Shown here in pieces: positions 29,609 through 38,980 of a stretch of DNA of 64,000 nt. The notes under the pieces were generated by a model that saw only the letters and a list, made by a program, of their open reading frames with translations, did no database searches and was not told where the DNA came from. How positions within the stretch are numbered: position 1 is the stretch's first letter; every line of letters begins with the position of its first letter. The translations under genes and the position numbers were made by a program. This DNA is from Hyphomicrobiales bacterium (GTDB lineage: Bacteria > Pseudomonadota > Alphaproteobacteria > Rhizobiales > Rhizobiaceae): the NCBI GenBank assembly GCA_900473175.1, contig UCKM01000005.1, positions 217,997 through 281,996 of the forward strand. The letters are read 5' to 3'.

Positions 29609-30919
29609 TCAGAACCTCAACTTGCCCGAGACGGACAGGGCGGTAATAAGGTCATCGCCATAGTCATAGGTGGCGTCAGTGCCGCACGGACGATTGCCGG
29701 TGCAGGGTGTTGGACCATAGGAGCCAGACTCCATCACACCAACGCCGCCGCCGACGCGGAACTCAGCGTTCTTGTTGGGAGAGTAGGAAACGCCGCCGGA
29801 GAGCAGCCAGGTGTCGGTCTGCGTGGTAAGGCCGGTAGACGTGCCGCGGTCCCAACTAACCTGTGCTGTTGCCGACCACTGCTCATTGAACTTGTGACCG
29901 ACGCCGGCCGAGAAATACCAGCCATCCCGGAACATCAGATCGAGCGAAGTCAGACGGAACGGCGAGCTTGGTCCGCAGGCGCCGAGGGATTTGGTCGAGG
30001 TCGGGCAGAAGGCGATGACATCAAGCACGCTCCAGTCGACCCACTTGACCGTACCGTAGGCCAGCCAGTCTTTCACGATGCCGGTCTGCCAGTTGAACTG
30101 TACCGACTGCGGCATGGTGGCCGTGCCGTAAACGTCCGTTACCGTGCCGGCGGGAATGCCCAACGGGCGAGCTAAAACGCTTGGAATCTCCGTAAGGTCG
30201 ACGAAGCCATTGATCTGACCGAGGTCTACCGCTGCGTTGTAGATCAGGCTCGTGCGGAAATGATAGTCAGGAATTTCGTATGAAACACCGGCGCGCCAAC
30301 CCCAACCGTCTCCCTCAAGATCAAGCAGACCGGAACCGTCGAAGCCCGCGGCTAGCGCATTGAATGGGCGACCCGGGCGGCTGAGAGCGGCGTTGATGGC
30401 ATCGGGACCGAAAACCATGCGGCGCTTGAAGCCCCAGACTTCCTGGTAGGACACGCCGCCGATTGCGCGGATGAAGCTCTTGTCCGTGACATCGAACTTA
30501 TAGGAGCAGGTGAGACCCCAGTCGTTGCTTTGAATCTTGGTCTCGATGTTCTGATTGTTGCCGGCCCAGTTAAAGCCAGGGTCGGTATGAACGCCCCACG
30601 GCTGCGTGTAGGTGCCAAGGCAGTCGAGGTCAGGAGTTACGCCAACCTTCGCGCCATAGCGCCAGACCGAGTAGTCAGGCGTTTCGTCGGCTGTGGTGTT
30701 CGGACCGCCGCGTCCATCGCGCGGATTGGTATCTTTGGCGTTCTTGATCTTGCGATCCGGCATCACATAGACCGTGCCGAGCTCCGTGACGAAATTGCCC
30801 GGCTCGAACAGAAGTTCCCAGTTATAACCTCCGCGCTCAAGCCCCCCGGCTTGAGCAGCGGAGGCCACACTGGTCAAGAGCAATGCCCCACCCAATATTG
30901 TTGAAATTGCTCTCGACAT
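29609..30919 (-). CDS. OmpP1/FadL family outer membrane protein
   Basis: The 436-residue protein has a signal peptide (ILGGALLLTSVASAAQA) and a beta-barrel pattern ending in the outer-membrane signature Phe (VSGKLRF). It resembles the FadL/TodX family of hydrophobic-substrate channels: WGWRAGVSYEIPDYHFRTSL, the PQSVQFNWQTG block (compare P-x-x-x-x-x-G switch regions) and YFSAGVGHKFNEQWS. The likely role is uptake of long-chain fatty acids or other hydrophobic molecules. A GAGGGG site precedes the ATG. An imperfect 23-bp inverted repeat lies 58 bp upstream. Confidence 0.88.
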   Translation of the reverse strand: MSRAISTILGGALLLTSVASAAQAGGLERGGYNWELLFEPGNFVTELGTVYVMPDRKIKNAKDTNPRDGRGGPNTTADETPDYSVWRYGAKVGVTPDLDCLGTYTQPWGVHTDPGFNWAGNNQNIETKIQSNDWGLTCSYKFDVTDKSFIRAIGGVSYQEVWGFKRRMVFGPDAINAALSRPGRPFNALAAGFDGSGLLDLEGDGWGWRAGVSYEIPDYHFRTSLIYNAAVDLGQINGFVDLTEIPSVLARPLGIPAGTVTDVYGTATMPQSVQFNWQTGIVKDWLAYGTVKWVDWSVLDVIAFCPTSTKSLGACGPSSPFRLTSLDLMFRDGWYFSAGVGHKFNEQWSATAQVSWDRGTSTGLTTQTDTWLLSGGVSYSPNKNAEFRVGGGVGVMESGSYGPTPCTGNRPCGTDATYDYGDDLITALSVSGKLRF

Positions 30920-30976
30920 TAATTCCCCTCCCGAAGTCCAAAAGCGTACCGAACGTCGTCACTGTTCAGCAAAGAT

Positions 30977-30999
30977 GTTACTTATACGTAATAGGTAAC
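30977..30999. promoter_or_regulatory. Candidate operator upstream of the FadL-type gene
   Basis: A 23-bp imperfect inverted repeat (outer arms GTTAC and GTAAC, 17 of 23 positions symmetric) centres about 70 bp before the ATG at 30919. Its size and place suit a dimeric TetR- or GntR-type repressor, but no such gene is adjacent. Confidence 0.35.
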
Positions 31000-31280
31000 A
31001 AAGCGCGCGAAACGTGCAACGGCTTTGCACTGGAGCAATTCGACGACGGCACCGCGAGGATTGGTGAAATTCTCGAATTTCGCAAATTTCCAATCAAAGT
31101 TTGGCGGGTTTTCAAACTAATCCGAAATGGTTAGTGGCGAAATCGAAGGTTTTTGGGCGAAAAACGCCGTTGTTGCTCAAATGCAACGATGCTCAAAAAT
31201 GACAGAATTGCGGCTTTTAACCGGTGGAAATGGGGAACTTCCCCAGCAGATTCGAGGGGAAGTCCGGATTTTTCAGACTA

Positions 31281-31302
31281 GGATTCGCACAGGCGCGAAT
31301 CC
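31281..31302 (-). terminator. Hairpin after valS
   Basis: The 8-bp stem GGATTCGC with GCGAATCC begins 4 bp after the valS stop codon. A T-rich stretch on the minus strand comes only about 10 bases further, so it may be a weak terminator. Confidence 0.5.
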
Positions 31303-31306
31303 CTTC

Positions 31307-34093
31307 TCAACCGGCCTCTCGCACACGGCGGATCGCGGTTTCAATCTTTTCGGCTGCGGCCTGCAACTCGGTGAGACGTTCGCGTTCGGCTTCGACGATT
31401 TCCGGCTTGGCATTGGCGACGAATTTCTCATTGCCGAGTTTTTTGCCGATCTTATCAGCCTCATCCGCGATCTTGCCGGCTTCTTTCGTCAACCTGGCGA
31501 TCTCCGCATTGACGTCGATCAGGCTGCCAAGCGGCAGGCAAGCTGTCGCTTCGCCGATGACGAATTGCGCCGAGCCCTTCGGCGCACTGTCGGCAGCCGT
31601 GATGGTTTCAACCCGCGCCCGCCATTTGATAGACGCTTCGTGGCGCTGCAGCCGCTCGTTCGTCACCGCATTCGCACCTATGACCACAAGCGGTGCCACC
31701 GCCGATGCAGGAACGTTCATCTCGGCGCGTACCGAGCGAATTCCGGTGACGAGGTCGATCAGCCAGTTGATATCCGCCGCCGCCTCCGCATCGAGGAAAT
31801 CCGGTTCCGGCCACGGCGCATGGCAGAGCAATGTTTCGCGGGCTTCGCCTTCGCCGGCCGTGTGTGCCCATAGCTCTTCGGTCATGAAGGGCATGAAGGG
31901 ATGGAGCAGCTTGTAAATCTCATCAAGAACATAGGCGGCACAAGCCTGTGCTTCTGCCTTGGCTTGCATATCCTCGCCGTTGAACACCGGCTTCAGGAGT
32001 TCGATGTACCAGTCGCAGAACTGGTTCCAGACGAAGCGATAGGCGGCACCGGCAGCTTCATTGAAGCGATAGCTGGTGATGCCGTCAGTGACGTCGCGTA
32101 CCGTATTGGTGAGTTCCGTCAGAATCCAACGATTGACGGTAAGCTTCGCATCTTCCGGACGGAAGGATGGATCGCGCTTGACGCCGTTCATTTCGGCAAA
32201 GCGCGTCGAGTTCCACAGCTTGGTGCCGAAATTGCGATAACCGGCGATACGGCTCGGGTCGAGCTTCACGTCGCGTCCCTGCGCCGCCATGATCGCCAGC
32301 GTGAAGCGCAGTGCGTCGGCGCCGTACTCGTCGATCAGATCGAGAGGATCGATGACGTTGCCCTTCGATTTCGACATCTTGGCGCCGTTCTTGTCGCGAA
32401 CCAGCGCATGCACATAGACGGTATGGAACGGCTCCTCGTTCATAAAATGCAGGCCCATCATCATCATGCGGGCAACCCAGAAAAAGATGATGTCGAAACC
32501 AGTTACGAGAACATCGGTCTGATAATAGGTGGCAAGCTCCGGCGTCTTGTCGGGCCAGCCGAGCGTGGAGAATGGCCACAGCGCCGACGAGAACCAGGTG
32601 TCGAGCACATCTTCGTCCCGAGTCAGGATATCGCCCGGCTTCAAGTTTTCCAGCAAATCCTGGACATAGGCCTTCATCGGCCCTTCATGTGCGAGGTAAT
32701 GCTGGATTGCGGCGCTGAGTGCCTCTTCCTCGGTGCGTTCGACGAAGACCTGGCCATCGGGACCATACCAGGCCGGGATCTGATGCCCCCACCAGAGCTG
32801 GCGCGAAATTGTCCATGGCTGGATATTCTCCATCCAGTCGAAATAGGTTTTCTCCCAGTTCTTCGGAACGAAGTTCGTGCGTCCTTCGCGAACGCTTGCA
32901 ATCGCCGGCTTGGCGAGCTCGGCAGCGTTCACATACCACTGGTCGGTCAGGAAAGGTTCGATCGGCACACCGCCGCGGTCGCCATGGGGAACCATGTGGG
33001 TGTGATCTTCGATCTTGTCGAGGTATCCGCCCTCTTCCATCATGCCGACGATGAGTTTGCGGGCCGCAAAGCGATCCTTGCCATCCAGGACGTGAATGAG
33101 CTGGCTGAGATTTCTCGATGGCTCCAAGCCCTCGAGGAAATCGTCATTGTCCTGCAGATGTATCGATGCGTCCGTATTGAGGATGTTGATCTGGCGCAGA
33201 TCATTGCGCCTGCCGACCTCGAAATCATTGAAGTCATGCGCAGGCGTGATCTTCACTGCGCCGGACCCTGCCTCGGGGTCGGCATAGCTGTCGGCAACAA
33301 TGGGAATGTGCCGACCGACCAGCGGCAGGACGACATTGTTGTCAATCAGGGCGTGGTAGCGGGAGTCATCCGGATTGACGGCAACGCCCGTGTCACCCAA
33401 CATGGTTTCAGGCCGCGTCGTTGCGACGACGATATAGGTGTGCGGGTTTTCCGGGTCGAAAGCCACATTTTCGAGCGGGTAGCGGAAATGCCAGAGGTGG
33501 CCCTTGACCTCCCGCTGCTCGACCTCAAGATCGGAAATAGCCGTCAGCAGCTTGGGGTCCCAGTTGACGAGGCGCTTGTCCTTGTAAATCAGGCCTTCCT
33601 TGTAAAGCGTCACAAAGACTTCAAGAACCGCCTTTGACAGGCCCTCGTCCATGGTGAAACGTTCACGCGACCAGTCGCACGATGCACCGAGGCGCTTGAG
33701 CTGATCGGCGATGATACCGCCTGACTCAGACTTCCACTCCCAGACGCGCTCGACGAATTTCTCGCGGCCCATGGCCCGGCGGCCTGGCTGTTGCCGCTCC
33801 ATCAATTGCCGCTCGACAACCATTTGCGTGGCGATACCCGCATGATCCATACCGGGTTGCCAGAGCACGTTCTTGCCGCGCATGCGCTCAAAGCGGACGA
33901 GAATGTCCTGGATCGTATTATTGAGCGCGTGGCCCATATGCAGCGAGCCCGTAACATTTGGTGGCGGAATGACGATCGCAAACGGATCGGCGCCAGGCTT
34001 CGAGCCGGCACCGGCCTTGAACGCACCGGCTTCGTCCCAGCGCTCTGCGATCTTCGGCTCTACGGCCGCTGCGTCGTACGTCTTCTCAAGCAT
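31307..34093 (-). CDS. valS: Valine-tRNA ligase
   Basis: The 928-residue class I synthetase charges tRNA-Val. The HIGH motif is in PPPNVTGSLHMGHALNNTI, and the KMSKS motif in GAKMSKSKGNVIDPLDLI. The editing CP1 domain (about residues 170-400, with TTRPETMLGDTGVAV) and the C-terminal coiled coil (LIDVNAEIARLTKEAGKI and on) are both present. Length is normal. It is followed by the FadL-type gene and preceded by the PopZ-like gene, all on one strand but with sizeable gaps. Confidence 0.96.
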   Translation of the reverse strand: MLEKTYDAAAVEPKIAERWDEAGAFKAGAGSKPGADPFAIVIPPPNVTGSLHMGHALNNTIQDILVRFERMRGKNVLWQPGMDHAGIATQMVVERQLMERQQPGRRAMGREKFVERVWEWKSESGGIIADQLKRLGASCDWSRERFTMDEGLSKAVLEVFVTLYKEGLIYKDKRLVNWDPKLLTAISDLEVEQREVKGHLWHFRYPLENVAFDPENPHTYIVVATTRPETMLGDTGVAVNPDDSRYHALIDNNVVLPLVGRHIPIVADSYADPEAGSGAVKITPAHDFNDFEVGRRNDLRQINILNTDASIHLQDNDDFLEGLEPSRNLSQLIHVLDGKDRFAARKLIVGMMEEGGYLDKIEDHTHMVPHGDRGGVPIEPFLTDQWYVNAAELAKPAIASVREGRTNFVPKNWEKTYFDWMENIQPWTISRQLWWGHQIPAWYGPDGQVFVERTEEEALSAAIQHYLAHEGPMKAYVQDLLENLKPGDILTRDEDVLDTWFSSALWPFSTLGWPDKTPELATYYQTDVLVTGFDIIFFWVARMMMMGLHFMNEEPFHTVYVHALVRDKNGAKMSKSKGNVIDPLDLIDEYGADALRFTLAIMAAQGRDVKLDPSRIAGYRNFGTKLWNSTRFAEMNGVKRDPSFRPEDAKLTVNRWILTELTNTVRDVTDGITSYRFNEAAGAAYRFVWNQFCDWYIELLKPVFNGEDMQAKAEAQACAAYVLDEIYKLLHPFMPFMTEELWAHTAGEGEARETLLCHAPWPEPDFLDAEAAADINWLIDLVTGIRSVRAEMNVPASAVAPLVVIGANAVTNERLQRHEASIKWRARVETITAADSAPKGSAQFVIGEATACLPLGSLIDVNAEIARLTKEAGKIADEADKIGKKLGNEKFVANAKPEIVEAERERLTELQAAAEKIETAIRRVREAG

Positions 34094-34347
34094 GCAATTA
34101 ATCCGTCAATTTGCGGAGAATGGATTGGTACGGTGTAAACCGAATGGCCGCAGATAAGTCAATCAATGCTGACTTATTAAATACAACTTGCACTCGCTAG
34201 ACGAATCATTGGCATCGCCCGACCAATGGCATGCGCAATATGGCGTATTTTGGGGAAGTTGAAGCGAAAGCGTTTCAAATCCTTGCGTTGGCGCGATCAC
34301 GCCGAATACGCTCAGGGTCATACAAGGAAATTGGTGGTGTCCAGCCC

Positions 34348-35181
34348 TTACCGGCGTCCGCCTCGTGCCACGCGTTCGATCTCTTCACGCACGAGGCGCT
34401 CGACCAGCGTCGGCAGATTGTTGTCCAGCCAATCCTGCAGCAGCGGACGCATAATTTCCTGAGCAATTTCGTCGAATGAGCGGCGCTGCTCGTTGCGGAT
34501 CGCGAATGACAGGTCCTCGAACGCGGAACTTACCTGGCGTTCGGTCGCCTCGGAGAGGATCGGGTCGAGCGCGCGCTCAAGATCCAGCGAAACCGCATCA
34601 TCCATGCCTGCGTCCGGTTGCTCGCCTGGCAGCTCGGTATCTGCCGCGATCTGCGTCTCCGCAAATTCGACAGGTTGGACAACCAATTGCGGCTGGTCCA
34701 ATTCAACTGCAGCAGGAAGCTCATGCAGCGGCGCTTGGGTTTCCTCGACGATTGCTTCCATCACACCTGCTTCGAGATTGTCTGTGGTGGCGGCGGGCTC
34801 AGCAACCACGTCCTCGATCGGCTCCTTGGCGAACTGCCTGAGCTTCTCCGTATAGGAGGTAATGGTGCGCGCCGCTCCGCGTTCGACAAATTTCGGCTGT
34901 TGCGGCGGCGCTGCCGGCCGGCGCAGCGCCGATTCAAACGAAGGCGCCACAGGCGGAGCGACTGCAATGCCTTCGCGTGGCGGCAGTTCCGCCTCTTCAA
35001 TGGCTATCGGCTGGGCTGGTGGGGCCTGCGTCGTCGTAGCGGCAGGCGGAACATCCGAGTTGACCGGCAACGGTGGAACCTCATCGTGCCGTGTCGTGTC
35101 ACTCTCTTCGATGATACGGCGGATCGATGCGAGAATTTCCTCCATGGAGGGTTCTCGCGCGACGCTGGATGATTGTGCCAT
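34348..35181 (-). CDS. PopZ-like polar organising protein (DUF2497)
   Basis: The 277-residue protein has the two conserved ends of DUF2497/PopZ around a variable acidic, Pro/Ala-rich middle. The N-terminal helix is SMEEILASIRRIIEES. The C-terminal block is IMRPLLQDWLDNNLPTLVER followed by LVREEIERVARG. PopZ forms a polymeric pole matrix that tethers ParB and recruits regulators; in Rhizobiales it marks the growing or new pole. The start is ATG 35181 with AAGGGC; an ATG ten codons upstream is also possible. It lies between tolC and valS, a usual order in this group. Confidence 0.87.
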   Translation of the reverse strand: MAQSSSVAREPSMEEILASIRRIIEESDTTRHDEVPPLPVNSDVPPAATTTQAPPAQPIAIEEAELPPREGIAVAPPVAPSFESALRRPAAPPQQPKFVERGAARTITSYTEKLRQFAKEPIEDVVAEPAATTDNLEAGVMEAIVEETQAPLHELPAAVELDQPQLVVQPVEFAETQIAADTELPGEQPDAGMDDAVSLDLERALDPILSEATERQVSSAFEDLSFAIRNEQRRSFDEIAQEIMRPLLQDWLDNNLPTLVERLVREEIERVARGGRR

Positions 35182-35339
35182 GATGCCCTTGCCCACTACA
35201 TCTTGCTTCATTGCGCAGCAACGAATCTGTATTCAGTGTAGAAGCTTGTATTATGTTTGAGAATCCCCCGGGAGACTGTTTGCAGCTAACCCACAGTTTT
35301 CTCAATGGAGAGCCGTTCCGCATGAGCCAGAAATTAAAA

Positions 35340-35366
35340 TGCCGCCCGGCTTTACACCTGGCGGCA
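35340..35366 (-). terminator. Terminator after the TolC-type gene
   Basis: The stem TGCCGCC with GGCGGCA is followed on the minus strand by TTTTAATTT. It lies about 32 bp beyond the stop codon at 35398. Confidence 0.7.
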
Positions 35367-35397
35367 AAATCTCAGCGCTAGAAAATCGGATCGGCGA

Positions 35398-36792
35398 TCA
35401 GCGCCCGTCTGGCGTGCGCAGGCCGATCCACTTGTCCTTGACGGCGTCGTAGTGCTCTTCCGGCCTGTATTCGGCCACCTGCAGCCCGATCTGCGAGGCC
35501 GTCAGACGACCCACAGCCGACAGAACTGCATAACTGGTTACGACGCTATCGCGTTCAGCCTGTGCCAATGATACCTGACCGGTAAGGACATCGGCCTGAG
35601 CGTTCAAGACGTCGAGCGTTGTCCGCTGTCCGACCTTGCGCTCTTCGATAACACCATTAAGCGCGAGCTGTGCAGCGGCAACCACAGACCTTTGTGCAAT
35701 GATCTGCGCCTTGGCCGATTCCATTTGTGAGTAGGCCTGGGCGATTGCCTGACGCACGCTGTCGCGCGCCACGTCGACTTCGATGCGCCGCTGGCCCAAC
35801 GTTTCCTTCGATTGCCGAACCAGGGCCGACGTACGGCCGCCATTGTAGATCGGGATCGTAACCTGGATACCAGCCGACGCCGAGGTTCCGTCCGTCGTGC
35901 CGCTGCTGACACCGCCGGCGAAGATCTCGTCGCGTTGAATTGCGCCTGTCAGGCCGACCTGCGGCAAAAGTTGCCCCTCATTGGCTTTCACGACGTAGCC
36001 GGCAGCGTCTACTGCATATTGGCTGGCGAGAATCGCCGGATGATTGCTCGTCGCAATCGAAAATGCCTGATTCATCGATTTCGGCAAGGATTTTGAGGCC
36101 ATTGCGGCAGCGGCGAGCTTGCCCGGCGCTACGCCAACGATCTGGATATAATTGGCTTCTGCGATTTTCTCATCGGACTTGGCGGCATCCAGCGTGGCAA
36201 TCGCCGAAGCCTTGGATGCTTCCGCCTGCGCAACGTCGGTTCGCGTTCCCTCACCTACATCGAAGCGTGCCTTGGCCGCACGCAGCTGCTCGTCAAGAAA
36301 TTCGAGGTTCTTCTGGCGCAGAATAACGATCTGACGATTGAGGTAGACGTCCATATAGGCCTGCGCAGCACTGAACAGCAGGTTCTGTTCGTTGTTGCGC
36401 AAATTTTCCCGCTGGGCGAGCACCTGTGTCTTGGCCGACTTGATATTGTTGCTGACCGTAAATCCATCGAACAGGAGCTGATTGATCTGAATTCCGAATG
36501 TGCCGACATTGCTCGTGCCATTGAGACCGCCATCAAATCGCCGATGGGTGGACGTCAGATCGGCCGTCGCAGAGACGACTGGACGGTAGCCCGACTTCGC
36601 AACAGCTACGCCCTCATCGGTAACGCGGACACCTGCCCTGTCTGCATTGAGTGTCGAATTGTTTTCATAAGCTTTGGCCATCGCGCCAAAGATCGTTTCA
36701 GCCATCGAAGGCGTAGTGGCCAATACCGTCGCTGATAACAGCGCTGCGGCTAGTACTCGCTTACCCGCTTTGAACACCATAAGCCCCTTCAT
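35398..36792 (-). CDS. tolC: TolC family outer membrane efflux channel
   Basis: The 464-residue protein has a signal peptide (RVLAAALLSATVLATTPSMA) and two TolC/OEP repeats. The repeat blocks are AYENNSTLNADRAGVRVTDE with LLFSAAQAYMDVYLNRQI in the first half, and IPIYNGGRTSALVRQSKETL with ERKVGQRTTLDVLNAQADVL in the second. It would trimerise into the outer-membrane tunnel for RND efflux or type I secretion. The gene symbol refers to the family; no pump gene is adjacent. The ATG at 36792 is chosen because the frame upstream only begins with TTG. It lies 141 bp after the PIMT-like gene. Confidence 0.9.
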   Translation of the reverse strand: MKGLMVFKAGKRVLAAALLSATVLATTPSMAETIFGAMAKAYENNSTLNADRAGVRVTDEGVAVAKSGYRPVVSATADLTSTHRRFDGGLNGTSNVGTFGIQINQLLFDGFTVSNNIKSAKTQVLAQRENLRNNEQNLLFSAAQAYMDVYLNRQIVILRQKNLEFLDEQLRAAKARFDVGEGTRTDVAQAEASKASAIATLDAAKSDEKIAEANYIQIVGVAPGKLAAAAMASKSLPKSMNQAFSIATSNHPAILASQYAVDAAGYVVKANEGQLLPQVGLTGAIQRDEIFAGGVSSGTTDGTSASAGIQVTIPIYNGGRTSALVRQSKETLGQRRIEVDVARDSVRQAIAQAYSQMESAKAQIIAQRSVVAAAQLALNGVIEERKVGQRTTLDVLNAQADVLTGQVSLAQAERDSVVTSYAVLSAVGRLTASQIGLQVAEYRPEEHYDAVKDKWIGLRTPDGR

Positions 36793-36933
36793 TCCTAAAC
36801 CTGCACGTCCGACCGAACCGATTGGTTCGACAACATCTCGTTCATTAGCTGCCAATTCACAAGATGACCACAGACACAATTTCCGATTGCAAACAAAGTC
36901 ACCGACCGTTGCACATTTGTCTCATGCCCGTAG

Positions 36934-37605
36934 TCAGAACTCGAACTCAGCTACCTTTTCAAAACTTGGAAGCGGCTTGACCGCGGAATTGAAAGCGCGG
37001 CGTCCGGAAACAATCCCATCATTCTTTCCGTACAACATTGCCTTGCCTGCGTTTCCGGCCCCCACGACCACCGCGAGTCGCCCCCCATCCTTCAACTGAT
37101 CGAATAATGTACCAGGAACCTGGTCCACGCTACCCTCAATTATGACTACGTCGTAAGGCGCTTCGGACGGATAGCCTTTTACCAAGGGTCCATTAACCAC
37201 AACGACATTGTCAAATCCCAAGTTCGACAGCGTGCCCGAAGCCTGTTTGGCCAGCGTCTCGTCACTTTCAAGGGCGATCACCGAGCCGGCGATTCGCGAC
37301 AGGACGGCCGCAGAATAGCCAGTGGCCGAGCCAACGTCGAGGACGACATCATCCGGCTGGATATTGGCAAGTTGCACGAGCTTGGCAAAGGGCGACGGCT
37401 GCATCAAGTAGCGGGCACCTGTCGATAGAGTAGCTGGCAAAACCAATACATCGTCATCGATATAGGCAAGCGGCAGGCGCGCATCCGGCACGAATTTCTC
37501 CCGCGGCACATCAAGAAACGCCTGTAAAAGCGGCTTTTCGGTCACATCAGTCGTGCGCAACTGATTGTCGACCATCTTGGTACGCAGGTCATCGAAATTC
37601 GGCAT
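36934..37605 (-). CDS. PIMT-like methyltransferase (second pcm paralogue)
   Basis: The 223-residue protein is in the protein-L-isoaspartate methyltransferase family. It has FLDVPREKFVPDARLPLAYI, LMQPSPFAKLVQLANI, SAM motif I VVLDVGSATGYSAAVLSRI and DVVIIEGSVDQVPGTLFDQL. It differs from the pcm at 11241: the substrate-loop motif is replaced by a shorter form, so isoaspartate repair is not assured. Its place just upstream of tolC is the usual one in Rhizobiales. The start is ATG 37605, with an adjacent ATG one codon earlier. Confidence 0.85.
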   Translation of the reverse strand: MPNFDDLRTKMVDNQLRTTDVTEKPLLQAFLDVPREKFVPDARLPLAYIDDDVLVLPATLSTGARYLMQPSPFAKLVQLANIQPDDVVLDVGSATGYSAAVLSRIAGSVIALESDETLAKQASGTLSNLGFDNVVVVNGPLVKGYPSEAPYDVVIIEGSVDQVPGTLFDQLKDGGRLAVVVGAGNAGKAMLYGKNDGIVSGRRAFNSAVKPLPSFEKVAEFEF

Positions 37606-37816
37606 CATTCCACAAGCTTTCCTGACAAGGCGCTTGCGACCCTTGGACTGCAAGCGCGTAACATGCTTCTGACGGATCCGCATCAAATCCATCGTCTGTA
37701 AAGTTGACGATCCCTCGCAGGATCACCCTCTCACAGAAGTTACTATTTTACTTAAAGGGTGTGGCAAAAATTTCCATTAGCGTCAATGAATGACTAACGC
37801 GCCGGGCAGGTGCGGT

Positions 37817-37975
37817 TCACAATAATTGCCGATTGCGTCCTTCATGCACCACATCCCCGCTCCCCTCGAGGCGGACTTCGATGGTCATATATCCATCGCC
37901 AAGATAAATCTTGAGAACCATCGCCTTTAACCCTAGGACTAATGTGGGATTGTACAGATCGCCCGCAACTGTCAT
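37817..37975 (-). CDS. Possible small protein, 52 residues
   Basis: A short frame, MTVAGDLYNPTLVLGLKAMV and on to RNRQLL, follows a GGAG site at good spacing. It lies in the divergent gap between the PIMT-like gene and the GGDEF gene. No family is recognised, and the alternating hydrophobic pattern is only suggestive. It may be spurious. Confidence 0.3.
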   Translation of the reverse strand: MTVAGDLYNPTLVLGLKAMVLKIYLGDGYMTIEVRLEGSGDVVHEGRNRQLL

Positions 37976-38027
37976 TCTGCGCTCCAGTGCAGGAATCGTT
38001 CGCGCGAACGATAGGAATTCGAGGCAA

Positions 38028-38579
38028 ATGATTGAGATCAAAGGATTCAATGACGTTCTGATCAGCCAGGACGAACTGACGGGACTGGCCGACAGGGCAG
38101 CGCTCGAAGAGCATCTCGACAGCCTCTGCGGCACATATGCCGAGAGCGATTTCGACGACCGGCTGCAGTTCGCCGTCCTTTGCATCGATGTCGACGGTTT
38201 TGCGAAATTCAATGAACGCCATGGCCGTGCCGAGGGCGACAACTTGCTGAGGCTGGTGGCAGACCGCCTGCAGTCGTGCATGCGCAAGAACGATGTGATC
38301 TATCGTATCGCCGGCGACGAATTTGCCATCGTCCTCTTGCAGGTGACACAAAATGAGGTTGCCGGCATCGCAGATCGCATCATCGGCACGGTTTCGCAGC
38401 CGTTCGATTTCGGCGGCGCCGGAACCGTTTCGGTGAGCGTCACGATCGGCGCTGCACTCGCGCCGCGCGACGGCGATACGCCGGAAAGCCTGCTGTGGTG
38501 CGGCGACGCGGCCCTCTACATCGCCAAAAAGGCCGGCAAAGGTGTTTACCGCAGATACTCCGAACGACGTTCAAGCTGA
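38028..38579 (+). CDS. Small GGDEF-domain protein, probable diguanylate cyclase
   Basis: This 183-residue protein is little more than a GGDEF domain, with about 15 residues before DELTGLADRAALEEHL and no sensor or membrane part. The substrate and metal segment LCIDVDGFAKFNERHG is intact. The signature loop reads RIAGDEFAIVL, so the first Gly of GGDEF is Ala, a change tolerated in some active cyclases. There is no clear RxxD inhibitory site before it (NDVIY precedes). The start at 38028 follows GAGG. It would make cyclic di-GMP in the cytoplasm if active. Confidence 0.85.
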   Translation: MIEIKGFNDVLISQDELTGLADRAALEEHLDSLCGTYAESDFDDRLQFAVLCIDVDGFAKFNERHGRAEGDNLLRLVADRLQSCMRKNDVIYRIAGDEFAIVLLQVTQNEVAGIADRIIGTVSQPFDFGGAGTVSVSVTIGAALAPRDGDTPESLLWCGDAALYIAKKAGKGVYRRYSERRSS

Positions 38580-38618
38580 TCGCCTGATGAGCTTGGCTCA
38601 TATGTGGAGTGGAATTGT

Positions 38619-38637
38619 GTTGGAGGCCTCGCCCGGA
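38619..38637. repeat. Partial copy of the tRNA-Cys 3' end (older attachment-site remnant)
   Basis: The 19 bases GTTGGAGGCCTCGCCCGGA match the tRNA-Cys 3' end (45170-45188) exactly. The 18 bases just before it, from TATGTGGAGTGG, closely resemble the sequence flanking the tRNA copy. It likely marks the original chromosome-side junction of an insertion. Confidence 0.65.
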
Positions 38638-38851
38638 CCCGTCAAAGCGAACAATTTCAACATGTTGCAAAAGGTTGTGGCAGTTTTAACGGGCACCAAA
38701 TATCAATGGGTTGCAAAGGGCGCTACCACACCTTTACCATTGGTCTATGCAGATCACCTGGAAAAGAACCATCATGGGCGGCGATGAGCTACACCACGAC
38801 TTCTGCGCTTATGTAGTGAGCGTCAAGTCCGCTCGGCCAATCGTAAGAAAA

Positions 38852-38873
38852 CGGCGGGCCCTAAGGTCCGCCG
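38852..38873 (-). terminator. Terminator after the porin gene
   Basis: A 9-bp stem with one G-T pair (CGGCGGGCC with GGTCCGCCG) has a CTAA loop and is followed on the minus strand by TTTTCTTA. It lies about 108 bp beyond the porin stop. Confidence 0.7.
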
Positions 38874-38980
38874 CTCCGTGAGAATGAGCGACTGGAGATC
38901 AATCCCATCATCACATGTTGGGCCGCAGTCCTTCTACGGCACCAACTCAATAATGGCTTTTTGGAAGTTTCGATCGCGAC

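Noticed and set aside
31901..33637. Long open frame (578 codons) antisense to valS
   Set aside because: It lies wholly opposite a complete, motif-bearing valS and shows no family pattern; high-GC third positions keep the antisense frame open.
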